From contig QVQF01000117.1 of NCBI GenBank assembly GCA_003584895.1, forward strand, positions 1 to 46,805: DNA of 46,805 nucleotides, given 5' to 3'. Position numbers and translations under genes: made by a program. The notes beneath the pieces were generated by a model. The model did no database searches, was not told the DNA's origin, and saw only the letters and a list, made by a program, of their open reading frames with translations. This document shows positions 28,088-36,350 of this stretch, in pieces; the stretch's first letter is position 1, and the number at the start of each line of letters is the position of its first letter. Origin of the DNA: Methylococcales bacterium. GTDB lineage: Bacteria > Pseudomonadota > Gammaproteobacteria > Methylococcales > Methylomonadaceae.

Positions 28088-28120
28088 ATAGGATGCGCTT
28101 CGTTCCTCAGCGCATCCTAT
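28088..28120. terminator. Hairpin between convergent genes
   Basis: Perfect 12-bp arms ATAGGATGCGCT (28088-28099) and AGCGCATCCTAT (28109-28120), 9-nt loop, placed between convergent stops at 28078 and 28141. It lacks a long T-run, so it may be a palindromic repeat used as a bidirectional 3' end. Confidence 0.6.
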
Positions 28121-28140
28121 GGCATTATAAAATTCGAGAC

Positions 28141-29799
28141 TTATTTTTTTAAAGCCGCTTGACCTTCAGGATCGGTAATCCAGCACTCTAAGGTAAAGAA
28201 AACATGATCCCATTCTACTGGTTTACTAATGAAATCATTCATACCACAGGCTAGGCAACGCTCACGCTCTTGATCTAGCACATTTCCCGTCATGGCAATA
28301 ATAGGTAACTTGGCAAAACGTGGTTTTATACGAATACGGCGAGTGGCTTCATAACCGTCCATGACTGGCATCTGGCAATCCATGAGCACAGCCGCATAAT
28401 CATTAACAGCCAGCAAGGCTAACGCCTCTACACCATTACCAGCAAGATCAACCTGCATACCCTCATGCTCCATAATATCAGGTATAAATTCCCGTATCAC
28501 CTCATTATCTTCCACCACTAAGACGCGAACATTTCTCAGCCCAGGATAGGTATCTACACGTTTTGTAGCGATTGTAGGTAAAACAGGATTGATGACGGGA
28601 GTACCGACACCTAAAGTGATGATAAAACTAAAACAACTACCCATACCTTCCTGACTTTCAACAGCAATATGACCGCCCATTGCAGAGACTAATTCTTTGC
28701 TGATAGACAAACCCAAGCCTGTACCGCCGTATAACCGAGTCGTTGAATTATCAGCTTGATTGAAAGCCTCAAATAACTCACTTTGCCGCCCAATGCTTAT
28801 ACCGATACCCGTATCAATAATGGCAAAACGTAAACTTGCTTGCCCTGCTTCAAGACTTAGTAATTGCACCTCTAAAGTAATGCTACCTTCTGAGGTAAAT
28901 TTAATAGCATTACTCAATAAGTTTAACAACACCTGTCCCAATCGTAAGGAATCCCCTATTAATGCGGCAGGGATAGCAGGATCTACATTAAAGTTTAACA
29001 TCACGGACTTATCTTTCAATAAAGGAGGCGTGACATCTTGCAAAAATAGCATGACTGAGTTCAACTCAAAATCGCTATGTTCCAAGCTGACTTTACCTTC
29101 CTCTAATTTGGAAAAGTTAAGAACGTCATCCAATATGCCTAACAACCATTTTGCCGAGTTATCAATTTTATTCAGGTAGTTATGCTGCTGTGCGGTTAAA
29201 TCGGTTTGCAGTGTTAAATAACTAATACTCATGATGGCATTAATCGGCGTACGAATCTCATGACTCATATTAGACAAGAAAGCTTTTTTTATTTTTAGTG
29301 CTGATTGTGCCTGCTCAGTAGTCTTTCTAAGCTCTTCTGTACGTTCAGCAACTTGGTCAGCTAACTGCTGTTGCATTTGGGTTGCTTGATTAAGTAATTG
29401 AGTCTTTAAACCTTGATTGCGTCGAATTTCTGCCAAGGCTTTAGGAACGACAACAATCATCACTATAGCAGTGGACAGCGAAATCAGCCCAGTAACAAAC
29501 TTTAGCAAACCTTCCAACCAATAAAGAGGCATCCAGATGGTAATAATTGAAAGTACATGCGTAGTGCCACAAGCAATAATAAAGGCCGCAAACAACAGTA
29601 ACAGATTGTTAAACGGAAAATCTTTATGCTTACGGATAAAATAAAGCATTATCAGCGGAATGGAATAATAGGCCAAGGCAATCAAAGCATCTGAAAACAC
29701 ATGCAACCAAAGTAATGCTGAATTCCATACCAGACAATAACCATGTGGCATCAGGTTTGTAATATCAAAAAGAGGACTGAGCATGTGCATGACATCCAT
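28141..29799 (-). CDS. Hybrid histidine kinase with ethylene-receptor-type membrane sensor
   Basis: 552 aa from ATG 29799; in-frame alternatives are TTG 29835 and ATG 29790, none with a strong ribosome site. Three transmembrane helices (about residues 28-52, 66-88, 97-120) match the ETR1/SynEtr1 ethylene-binding domain. Taking D37 as ETR1 Asp25, the positions for Tyr32, Ile35, Pro36, Ile62, Cys65 and His69 are Y44, I47, P48, I74, C77 and H81, all conserved with identical spacing; Cys and His bind copper(I) in ETR1. A coiled-coil linker (about 125-170) leads to HisKA with SHEIRTPIN (His180), HATPase_c (GDSLRLGQVLLNLLSNAIKF in part, DTGIGI, GGTGLGLSIS) and a C-terminal receiver domain (Asp474, Lys of ISKP). 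No GAF domain. Ligand is inference. Confidence 0.9.
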   Translation of the reverse strand: MDVMHMLSPLFDITNLMPHGYCLVWNSALLWLHVFSDALIALAYYSIPLIMLYFIRKHKDFPFNNLLLLFAAFIIACGTTHVLSIITIWMPLYWLEGLLKFVTGLISLSTAIVMIVVVPKALAEIRRNQGLKTQLLNQATQMQQQLADQVAERTEELRKTTEQAQSALKIKKAFLSNMSHEIRTPINAIMSISYLTLQTDLTAQQHNYLNKIDNSAKWLLGILDDVLNFSKLEEGKVSLEHSDFELNSVMLFLQDVTPPLLKDKSVMLNFNVDPAIPAALIGDSLRLGQVLLNLLSNAIKFTSEGSITLEVQLLSLEAGQASLRFAIIDTGIGISIGRQSELFEAFNQADNSTTRLYGGTGLGLSISKELVSAMGGHIAVESQEGMGSCFSFIITLGVGTPVINPVLPTIATKRVDTYPGLRNVRVLVVEDNEVIREFIPDIMEHEGMQVDLAGNGVEALALLAVNDYAAVLMDCQMPVMDGYEATRRIRIKPRFAKLPIIAMTGNVLDQERERCLACGMNDFISKPVEWDHVFFTLECWITDPEGQAALKK

Positions 29800-29944
29800 G
29801 ATGACTAAAATGACTTTGATTTCTACAGATAACAAGACTGTTGCGCTACGGAGGCAAGTGCTGAAACCATATCACGACCGTGTGCTAATAAGAACTTTAA
29901 TTTTTGTTTTATACTAGACCTTAGCCTGATGTTCTTTCATGCGC

Positions 29945-30016
29945 TGGGTTAGCGATAGCGTAACCCGGTATTTCGAAGCACATACGTCGGGTTACGGCTA
30001 GCGCCCAACCTAGCCC
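29945..30016. repeat. REP-like doublet
   Basis: Unit 1: TGGGTTA (29945-29951) ... TAACCCG (29961-29967). Unit 2, about 18 bp on: GTCGGGTTACGGCTAGCGCC (29986-30005) continuing CAACC, a degenerate copy. The second unit runs into the last codons of the O-methyltransferase gene. Confidence 0.65.
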
Positions 30017-30702
30017 ATTTTCCTACGAGCGACGATTAAACCATCACGCGTTGGGTTAATAAAAGCGTCAAAATCTGGATCATTAAATATCAGGCGATTA
30101 TGTTCACGTATCGCTTCAGTCCATCCGGTAAAAACATCAGAATATTGCTCTACGGCCACTCTACCGCGCCAAAGCACATTATCCGCAATATATAAACCAC
30201 CAGGACGCACTCGATCTTTAGCCAGCATCCAAACTTCAGGATAATCACCCTTATCGACATCGTTATAACAGATATCAAATAAGCCAGTGGTATCTGCAAA
30301 AGCAGCCTGTGCCATCTCAGTACGAAAATCAATACGATCCCATAAACCGGCAGCACTCAAATAGCCCTCAGCTTTCTGTTGATTAAGAAAGTCCGCTTCA
30401 CTGCATATCACTTGCCCGTTTTCGCCTACCGCTTTGGCAAACCAATAAGCCGAATAACCATAACCACTACCAAACTCGAAAACCCGCTGAGCATTGATCA
30501 TTTTGGCCATGGTTTCTAAGAACACACCGGCTAAGCGGCCGACAATAGGGAAATTATTTTTTTGCGCTAAAGCTTCCATTTCCAAGAGTACGGGATGATC
30601 CGTAGGCTCTAGTAAGCCGCGCATATAAGTTTCAATGGCGGGATGCACGGGTGTTAAAACGCTGGGATTAGTAACGGTAGGAGATTTTAGTGGTTTGGTC
30701 AT
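30010..30702 (-). CDS. SAM-dependent O-methyltransferase (family 3)
   Basis: 230-aa class I methyltransferase of the caffeoyl-CoA/catechol O-methyltransferase group (PF01596). Motif I reads VFEFGSGYGYSAYWFAKAV (about residues 67-85), with a supporting acidic residue at the end of the next strand (VICSEAD). FDICYNDVDKGDYPEVW (about 127-143) is the metal-binding/catalytic Asp region, followed by GGLYIADNVLWRGRV (about 157-171), equivalent to the D-N metal ligands. AAGGA precedes ATG 30702. Substrate cannot be inferred. Confidence 0.85.
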   Translation of the reverse strand: MTKPLKSPTVTNPSVLTPVHPAIETYMRGLLEPTDHPVLLEMEALAQKNNFPIVGRLAGVFLETMAKMINAQRVFEFGSGYGYSAYWFAKAVGENGQVICSEADFLNQQKAEGYLSAAGLWDRIDFRTEMAQAAFADTTGLFDICYNDVDKGDYPEVWMLAKDRVRPGGLYIADNVLWRGRVAVEQYSDVFTGWTEAIREHNRLIFNDPDFDAFINPTRDGLIVARRKMG

Positions 30703-30796
30703 GCGGGTCCTTGTCGTAGATATTTACGGTAGAAAATGATGAATAATTAACTTCAGTTAGTTAATTGGGGGATTGTATATACATGCTATGCTTTGA

Positions 30797-31108
30797 CTAC
30801 TTACTGCATTTACTTATTTTATTTTTTATCCACGTAGGATCTCTGCGCATAGGCAAAACCGCAATTATAGATGCAACATCACAATTAACATCATAATAAA
30901 TGGCGTAAGGAAATCGTTTTGACAACATTCGATAATATCCATATTTTTTACTATGGACACCCGCAAAAACAACTAGTGACTCCATGTCAGATAACAGGCT
31001 GTCCCAATAATAATCGCCAACACTGACTTCCTGTTTGGCGTAAAAAGCCCTTCCCTCATTAAGATCTTGTAGTGCATCAGTAAGTATCTGAATGCTTTTT
31101 ATCGTCAT
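30797..31108 (-). CDS. ParE/RelE-type toxin
   Basis: 103 aa. Second gene of a toxin-antitoxin pair. Typical ParE/RelE fold pattern: two N-terminal helices (ALQDLNEGRAFYAKQ), then a beta-hairpin with YYRMLSKRFPYAIYY (about residues 63-77) and VASIIAVLPMRRDP (about 83-96). The arginine in PMRRDP is at the position common in ParE/RelE toxins. It overlaps the antitoxin by 4 bp. Whether it targets gyrase or ribosomes cannot be told from sequence. Confidence 0.8.
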   Translation of the reverse strand: MTIKSIQILTDALQDLNEGRAFYAKQEVSVGDYYWDSLLSDMESLVVFAGVHSKKYGYYRMLSKRFPYAIYYDVNCDVASIIAVLPMRRDPTWIKNKISKCSK

Positions 31109-31305
31109 CTCTTTAATCTTAATGCTGCAAGAGATATAAATTCGGCTTTACCTTCGTCAATCATGTTTTTTCTAGCGACTAGCGTCTCCCTATGCCAATC
31201 GGGAGATTCCATCTCTGATGGCTCATGAGTCAATGAATCCCATATCGCCTCCATAGTTTGCAGACGTTCAATTCTACTCATTCTAATGATCTCACTGGTA
31301 TTCAT
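31105..31305 (-). CDS. Addiction-module antitoxin (PF09720 family)
   Basis: 66 aa. The sequence fits the short addiction-module component family: MSRIERLQTMEAIWDSLTHE (split: RIERLQTMEAIWDSL at about residues 11-25), PDWHRETLVARK (about 35-46) and a C-terminal helical AALRLKR. TAGGAG lies about 7 nt before ATG 31305. First gene of the pair, so it is expected to autoregulate. No separate DNA-binding domain is obvious at this length. Confidence 0.8.
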   Translation of the reverse strand: MNTSEIIRMSRIERLQTMEAIWDSLTHEPSEMESPDWHRETLVARKNMIDEGKAEFISLAALRLKR

Positions 31306-31343
31306 AATATCTCCTATTTTTCCGAGTCAGATAAAAGCGTAGA

Positions 31344-31372
31344 TTGGGTTAGCAGTTTTATCGTTAACCCAA
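31344..31372. repeat. REP-like hairpin beyond pntB
   Basis: TTGGGTTA (31344-31351) and TAACCCAA (31365-31372) around a 13-nt loop, between the pntB stop (31386) and the antitoxin start. Family of GGGTTA/TAACCC palindromes; may protect or end the pntB mRNA. Confidence 0.7.
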
Positions 31373-31385
31373 CCATACATTGAGC

Positions 31386-32780
31386 TTAACCCTTCAACGC
31401 TTTCAACACCGCCTGCATAGTGGCATTAGCATCACCAAACAACATACGGGTGTTATCGAGTACGAACAAAGGATTACCGATACCGGCATAACCAGAGGCC
31501 ATACTACGTTTAAGTACGATGGTAGTTTCGCCTTTCCAGCATTCTATAACCGGCATACCGGCAATCGGACTATTAGGATCATTAAGCGCTGACGGATTAA
31601 CGATATCATTAGCGCCGATAACGATAGAGACATCAACATTGCCAAAATCATCGTTGATTTCATCCATTTCATAAACGATGTCATAAGGCACTTTGGCTTC
31701 TGCTAACAATACGTTCATGTGGCCAGGCATACGACCAGCAACGGGATGAATGCCAAAACGTACTTTTTTACCCTTATCACGTAACAACTTAGTGATTTCA
31801 TTCACGGTATGTTGCGCTTGAGCTACGGCCATCCCATAACCTGGGATAATCATGATATTTTTTGAATCTTGTAACAACTTAGCCACTTCTTCAGCTTCGA
31901 TAGGCTGTACTTCGCCTTCAATAGCCGCGGCTTCACCACCAGAAGAAGTACCAAAACCACCGGCAATAACACTCAAGAAGTGTCTATTCATGGCACGGCA
32001 CATGATGTAACTCAAGATCGCACCACTACTACCGACTAAAGCGCCAGTCACGATCAACAAATCATTGCTGAGCATAAAACCGGTTGCCGCTGCCGCCCAA
32101 CCTGAATAACTGTTCAGCATGGAAATAACCACCGGCATATCAGCACCACCGATAGCCATGACCATGTGTATACCAAATATGATGGCAATACCGGTCATAA
32201 TGGCTAAAGGAATAATCGCTTCACCACCCACTTCAGTTTGCTGCAAGAACATGGCACCTAAGCCAATAACAGCAACCAACAGCGTTAGATTAAACCAATG
32301 ACGACCTGGCAATAACAAAGGTTTGCCATTGATTTTTTCACTCAGCTTACCAAAAGCAATCACTGATCCTGAAAAGGTCACCGCACCGATTAATATGCCG
32401 ATATAAATTTCTACTTCATGGATGGTTTTTTCAACGCCAGTAATGGAAATAGTACTGTCCATGAAATTGGCATAACCGACTAAGACCGCTGCCAAACCCA
32501 CCAAACTGTGCATGATGGCAACGAGTTCGGGCATTTGGGTCATTTCAACTTTTAAGGCCGCTTTAGCACCGATCAAACCACCGATGGTGATAGCGGCAAT
32601 CAATACACCGTAAACGCTGACCGAAGCACTGAAGGTGGTCGCGACAATAGCAATCGCCATACCTAACATGCCGTAATAATTACCTTTACGGGCCGATTCC
32701 TGATTACTTAAACCACTCAGACTTAAAATGAACAAAATGGCGGCAACGATATATGACATCGTAACTAAACTATGAGACAT
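31386..32780 (-). CDS. pntB: NAD(P) transhydrogenase subunit beta
   Basis: Membrane and NADP(H)-binding subunit of proton-translocating transhydrogenase, which drives NADH + NADP+ to NADPH using the proton gradient. 464 aa (E. coli 462). About nine N-terminal membrane helices are followed by the dIII domain with [13 protein letters not shown] (about residues 313-325), [22 protein letters not shown] (split, from about 340) and [10 protein letters not shown] (about 391-400), all NADP-binding hallmarks. AGGAAA precedes ATG. 12 bp after pntA. Confidence 0.96.
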   Translation of the reverse strand: MSHSLVTMSYIVAAILFILSLSGLSNQESARKGNYYGMLGMAIAIVATTFSASVSVYGVLIAAITIGGLIGAKAALKVEMTQMPELVAIMHSLVGLAAVLVGYANFMDSTISITGVEKTIHEVEIYIGILIGAVTFSGSVIAFGKLSEKINGKPLLLPGRHWFNLTLLVAVIGLGAMFLQQTEVGGEAIIPLAIMTGIAIIFGIHMVMAIGGADMPVVISMLNSYSGWAAAATGFMLSNDLLIVTGALVGSSGAILSYIMCRAMNRHFLSVIAGGFGTSSGGEAAAIEGEVQPIEAEEVAKLLQDSKNIMIIPGYGMAVAQAQHTVNEITKLLRDKGKKVRFGIHPVAGRMPGHMNVLLAEAKVPYDIVYEMDEINDDFGNVDVSIVIGANDIVNPSALNDPNSPIAGMPVIECWKGETTIVLKRSMASGYAGIGNPLFVLDNTRMLFGDANATMQAVLKALKG

Positions 32781-32792
32781 AATAATTTCCTG

Positions 32793-34358
32793 TTATTTTC
32801 TGAACATTTCTAACATACGACGTGTGACTAAGAAGCCACCGAAGATATTAATAGACGCGAGTAAGATAGCGGAACCAGCTAATATGGTGACCGTATTATT
32901 AGCCGTAGAGACCTGTACCACAGCCCCAATAACGATAATACTGCTGATGGCATTAGTGACGCTCATTAAAGGTGTATGCAGCGAATGTGAAACATTCCAG
33001 ATCACTTGATAACCAACGAAACAGGCTAAGACAAAGACTGTAAAGTGGGTCATAAAGGATTCAGGTGCCACAGCACCAATGCCAAACAAGACTAAGCCAG
33101 CGATGACGATAGGCAATAATTGCTTAACGACCGGCGGCAAAAATGACTTCTTTTGTTGAGCAAGCACTTCAGCACACGCTGGGGCTTCGGTTTGTGGCGC
33201 TGGAGCAGCAGAAAGTTTAGGCGCGGGGGCTGGCCAAGTGATATTACCTTCTTTAATGACCGTGGTACCGCGTATCACTTCATCATCCATATTAACATTG
33301 AGTAAACCGTTCTTTTCAGGGCACAGTTCGGTCAATAAATGTCGAAGATTAGTGGCATAAAGCTGACTAGATTGATTGGCTAAACGACTGGGTAGATTGG
33401 TATAGCCTATGACGGTTACATCATGTTTAACCACGACTTGATCTTTTTCAGTCAATTCACAGTTACCGCCTTGTTCTGCGGCTAAATCAACAATAACGCT
33501 ACCGGCTTTCATGGAGGCGACCATTTCTGCAGTAATAAGCTTAGGTGCCGGTCTGCCTGGAATCAAGGCCGTAGTGACAATAATATCGACTTCTTTGGCT
33601 TGCTGGGCAAATAAAGCCATCTCGGCCTCAATGAATTCTTTAGACATGGTTTTAGCATAACCACCTGCGCCGGCGCCTTCTTCCTTGAAATCTAGCATCA
33701 AGAATTCAGCGTCCATACTTTCGATTTGTTCTTTAACCTCGGGACGGGTATCAAAAGAACGAACGATAGCACCCATGCCTTTTGCAGTACCGATAGCCGC
33801 TAAACCTGCAACACCAGCACCAATCACCAATACTTTAGCAGGTGGGATTTTACCAGCAGCGGTAATTTGGCCGGTAAAAAATCGACCGAAATGTTGCGCG
33901 GCTTCTATGATAGCTCGGTAACCGGCAATATTGGCCATGGAACTTAAGGCATCCAACTTTTGAGCTCTGGACATACGAGGCACGCTGTCCATAGCCAAAA
34001 CAGTCACACCTTTAGCAGCCAGCTTCTTTAATAAGTCTTCATTTTGAGCGGGCCAAATAAAACTAATTAAAGTTGCACCGGGTGATAACAACTCTGTTTC
34101 GTCTATGGCTAGCTTAAGGTTGAGCTCAGGGGCTCGCACTTTCATGATAATGTCTGCTTGTTTCCATAGAGTTCGTGTATCCGCGACGATCTCAACGCCG
34201 GCTTCCTTGTAAGCCTCATCCGATATATTAGCGCCGAGTCCTGCTCCGCTTTCTATACTAATGGAAAATCCTAATTTTATTATTTGTGCAGCAGCCTCGG
34301 GTGTCGTGGCTACACGCATTTCACCGTGGTGAATTTCTTTTGGGATACCAATCTTCAT
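32793..34358 (-). CDS. pntA: NAD(P) transhydrogenase subunit alpha
   Basis: NAD(H)-binding subunit. 521 aa (E. coli 510), i.e. the fused enterobacterial form, not the split PntAA/PntAB form of alphaproteobacteria. Seen: N-terminal [17 protein letters not shown] (about residues 5-21), Rossmann motif [20 protein letters not shown] (about 174-193), [12 protein letters not shown] (about 198-209), a Pro/Ala linker at about 380-395 and four C-terminal membrane helices. AGGAG stands 6 nt before ATG 34358. First gene of pntAB. Confidence 0.96.
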   Translation of the reverse strand: MKIGIPKEIHHGEMRVATTPEAAAQIIKLGFSISIESGAGLGANISDEAYKEAGVEIVADTRTLWKQADIIMKVRAPELNLKLAIDETELLSPGATLISFIWPAQNEDLLKKLAAKGVTVLAMDSVPRMSRAQKLDALSSMANIAGYRAIIEAAQHFGRFFTGQITAAGKIPPAKVLVIGAGVAGLAAIGTAKGMGAIVRSFDTRPEVKEQIESMDAEFLMLDFKEEGAGAGGYAKTMSKEFIEAEMALFAQQAKEVDIIVTTALIPGRPAPKLITAEMVASMKAGSVIVDLAAEQGGNCELTEKDQVVVKHDVTVIGYTNLPSRLANQSSQLYATNLRHLLTELCPEKNGLLNVNMDDEVIRGTTVIKEGNITWPAPAPKLSAAPAPQTEAPACAEVLAQQKKSFLPPVVKQLLPIVIAGLVLFGIGAVAPESFMTHFTVFVLACFVGYQVIWNVSHSLHTPLMSVTNAISSIIVIGAVVQVSTANNTVTILAGSAILLASINIFGGFLVTRRMLEMFRK

Positions 34359-34428
34359 ACAGTCTCCTGTGGGCGTGATTTAGAGCATTAAACTTCAATA
34401 TTTCAGTTTTAAGTCAAAACTAAAGCGG

Positions 34429-34457
34429 AGCATAGGTGATAAAGAGTTGAGTTTCAA
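34429..34457 (-). promoter_or_regulatory. Possible pntAB promoter
   Basis: On the minus strand TTGAAA (34452-34457), 17 bp, TATGCT (34429-34434). Two mismatches in the -10; leader about 65 nt. Confidence 0.35.
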
Positions 34458-34566
34458 TAAAAAACGCAAAAACCCTATTGCTATCTTAGTTATTTAATTA
34501 ACTGATGTTACTCTTGTATTCAACTTAACCAATAAACTGAAAAGCTATCGATATAGATATTGCTTT

Positions 34567-34595
34567 GTAAAACAGCTAAAGCAGTTTTACTCCAA
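34567..34595. repeat. Palindrome shared with the 41899-42011 element
   Basis: GTAAAACAGCT (34567-34577) pairs with AGCAGTTTTAC (34580-34590) with one mismatch, followed by TCCAA. The stretch TAAAACAGCTAAAGC and GTTTTACTCCAA recurs at 41959-41986. Confidence 0.65.
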
Positions 34596-34645
34596 GTACA
34601 CAATACCCAAGTTCTAAACATTACAAAAAACCATAGGAGTTAGTC

Positions 34646-35575
34646 ATTATTTTTGCCAAAGATTTTATAGAAACTAGTGAAGGACTTGTTTTCGCCGTAG
34701 TCAGCTCCGGTACTGAGCAAGATCAGGTCTTATGTTTTTTACGTTATATTAAAACAGACTCGGTTTGGAATAAGCTCTCTACTGAGCCTGCTAATGCCTA
34801 TTTAAACGAACATTATCCTGATTACTTGCATTATTCACCGGTTTTAGATGCGCATTTACATGCAGTGCCTTTAACGCGCATTGTTAAACATCATCAACCC
34901 AAACAACGCTTGCAAGATTTAATGCAAGCAAAGCAGCATGATGCTATAGAAAGCGATCTATTCCAGCTTTGTAACTTATTACAACAAGGCGGTTTGGATT
35001 TATCCCAAACAGGTATTACTGGCTCATTATTAATAGGTGCTCAGCAAGCCAATTCGGATATTGATTTAGTCTGTTACAGTCGAGCAGCCTTTCATCAATG
35101 TCGAGATATCACTCGTGAGTTAATCGAGTTACAGCACTTACATGAATTAGATGAACAAGATTGGCAAGCGTCTTATCAGCGTCGCTCTTGTGACTTAAGC
35201 TATAGCGATTATGTCTGGCATGAACGCCGTAAATATAATAAAGCCGTCATCAATGGCCGTAAATTTGATTTAAACTTTATAGATGACACATTGACTCCTG
35301 ATCTAGCTATTTATCAAAAAGGTGTAGCGATTACCTTGGAATGCATTATTACCGATGATACGCAGGGCTTTGATTATCCAGCTGAGTTTAAAATTAAACA
35401 TGAACAGATTGATGCTATCGTGAGCTTTACCGCGACTTATACAGGACAAGCACTTAAGGGTGAAACTGTGCAAGTTTCGGGCATAGTCGAGCAAAACCAA
35501 TACGGCGTCAAACGCATAGTGGTCGGTTCTAGTCGTGAAGCCCATGGTGAATATATTAAGGTGCTTCATGTTTAA
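34646..35575 (+). CDS. Nucleotidyltransferase-fold protein with apparent ATT start
   Basis: 309 aa as proposed. The obvious start (TTG 34826) cuts into coding sequence: the frame stays open back to a stop at 34634 and reads plausible protein (FAKDFIETSEGLVFAVVSSG from 34652). No ATG, GTG or TTG lies between 34634 and 34826 in frame, but TAGGAG (34634-34639) is 6 nt before an ATT at 34646, so an ATT start is proposed. The nucleotidyltransferase motif is GS (126-127) with DID (138-140): GSLLIGAQQANSDIDL. A third acidic residue is probably in FDLNFIDD. The C-terminal part (GETVQVSGIVEQ...) is beta-rich. It overlaps the HAD gene by 8 bp. Substrate unknown; resembles archaeal-type nucleotidyltransferases. 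Confidence 0.75.
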   Translation: MIFAKDFIETSEGLVFAVVSSGTEQDQVLCFLRYIKTDSVWNKLSTEPANAYLNEHYPDYLHYSPVLDAHLHAVPLTRIVKHHQPKQRLQDLMQAKQHDAIESDLFQLCNLLQQGGLDLSQTGITGSLLIGAQQANSDIDLVCYSRAAFHQCRDITRELIELQHLHELDEQDWQASYQRRSCDLSYSDYVWHERRKYNKAVINGRKFDLNFIDDTLTPDLAIYQKGVAITLECIITDDTQGFDYPAEFKIKHEQIDAIVSFTATYTGQALKGETVQVSGIVEQNQYGVKRIVVGSSREAHGEYIKVLHV

Positions 35576-36221
35576 ATTAAGTGACTTTGCGGCTGTTATT
35601 TTTGATATGGATGGTTTGGTGCTAGATACTGAACCCACTTATTTCATTGCTTGGCAACAAGCCGCAAAGACCATGGGTTATAGTCTGTCAGCTGATTTCT
35701 GTGAATCACTCTCTGGCTTACATTATCAAGCCGTCACTGAACAAGTGTTAAGGCATTGTGGCGCTGACTTTAATCTACAGCGCTTTAATGAACTCAGTGG
35801 CCTGTATTGGCATGAACACGTTAATCGCTATGGCATTAATAGTCGCCCTGGCTTTAACGAACTCATAGAGACACTAATGCTGAAAGATATACCTTATTGT
35901 TTAGCGACTAACAGTAATGCTATCAATGCCAAGGAATGTCTGGCCTTTGCTAAGTTAGACCATGTATTTTCTACCATCATTAGTCGCGATGATGTTTTAA
36001 ACGGCAAACCTGCTCCTGATATTTTTTTAAAAGCAGCAGACATTTTAAATATTCCGATACAACAGTGTTTAGTTCTGGAAGATTCTCATGCCGGCATAGT
36101 CGCAGCAAAAAGTGCCGGTGCTTATGCGGTATGGATACCTGCTACAAAAACGCTTGATCCTGTCACATCAAGCCTTTGTGATACCAAAATAAATAATTTA
36201 GCAGACATTATCAAACTGTAG
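35568..36221 (+). CDS. HAD-superfamily phosphatase (subfamily IA)
   Basis: 217 aa from ATG 35568, with AAGGTG 5 nt upstream; a longer in-frame start at 35535 lies deep in the previous gene. Motif I is FDMDGLVLDTE (Asp13 nucleophile, Asp15), motif II LATNSN (about residues 112-117), motif III Lys of NGKPAPDIFLKA (about 145-156), motif IV VLEDSHAGIVAAKSAG (about 170-185). The cap is the all-helical beta-phosphoglucomutase type. Coupled by an 8-bp overlap to the nucleotidyltransferase and 129 bp before beta-RFAP synthase. Substrate not assignable. Confidence 0.88.
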   Translation: MFKLSDFAAVIFDMDGLVLDTEPTYFIAWQQAAKTMGYSLSADFCESLSGLHYQAVTEQVLRHCGADFNLQRFNELSGLYWHEHVNRYGINSRPGFNELIETLMLKDIPYCLATNSNAINAKECLAFAKLDHVFSTIISRDDVLNGKPAPDIFLKAADILNIPIQQCLVLEDSHAGIVAAKSAGAYAVWIPATKTLDPVTSSLCDTKINNLADIIKL

Positions 36222-36310
36222 AAACGCCTACAGATTAGGTCAGCACTGACTTTAGAGTATCTGCTCCTGAACATACATGTTCAAGCTCACTCATTTTTGC
36301 GTTAATCCTG

Positions 36311-36316
36311 TATAAT
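36311..36316 (+). promoter_or_regulatory. Candidate -10 box for beta-RFAP synthase
   Basis: Perfect TATAAT 35 bp upstream of the GTG start; the matching -35 region is poor. It suggests that this gene can be transcribed separately from the two upstream genes. Confidence 0.4.
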
Positions 36317-36350
36317 TTGTCAAATTTTTCAATTCCATATTTCTTCTCTT

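Larger units (their letters stand above)
34359..34645. other. Divergent pntA / nucleotidyltransferase gap
   Basis: No gene seen. It holds a possible pntA promoter on the minus strand (34429-34457) and a palindrome related to the element at 41899-42011 (34567-34594). Confidence 0.5.
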
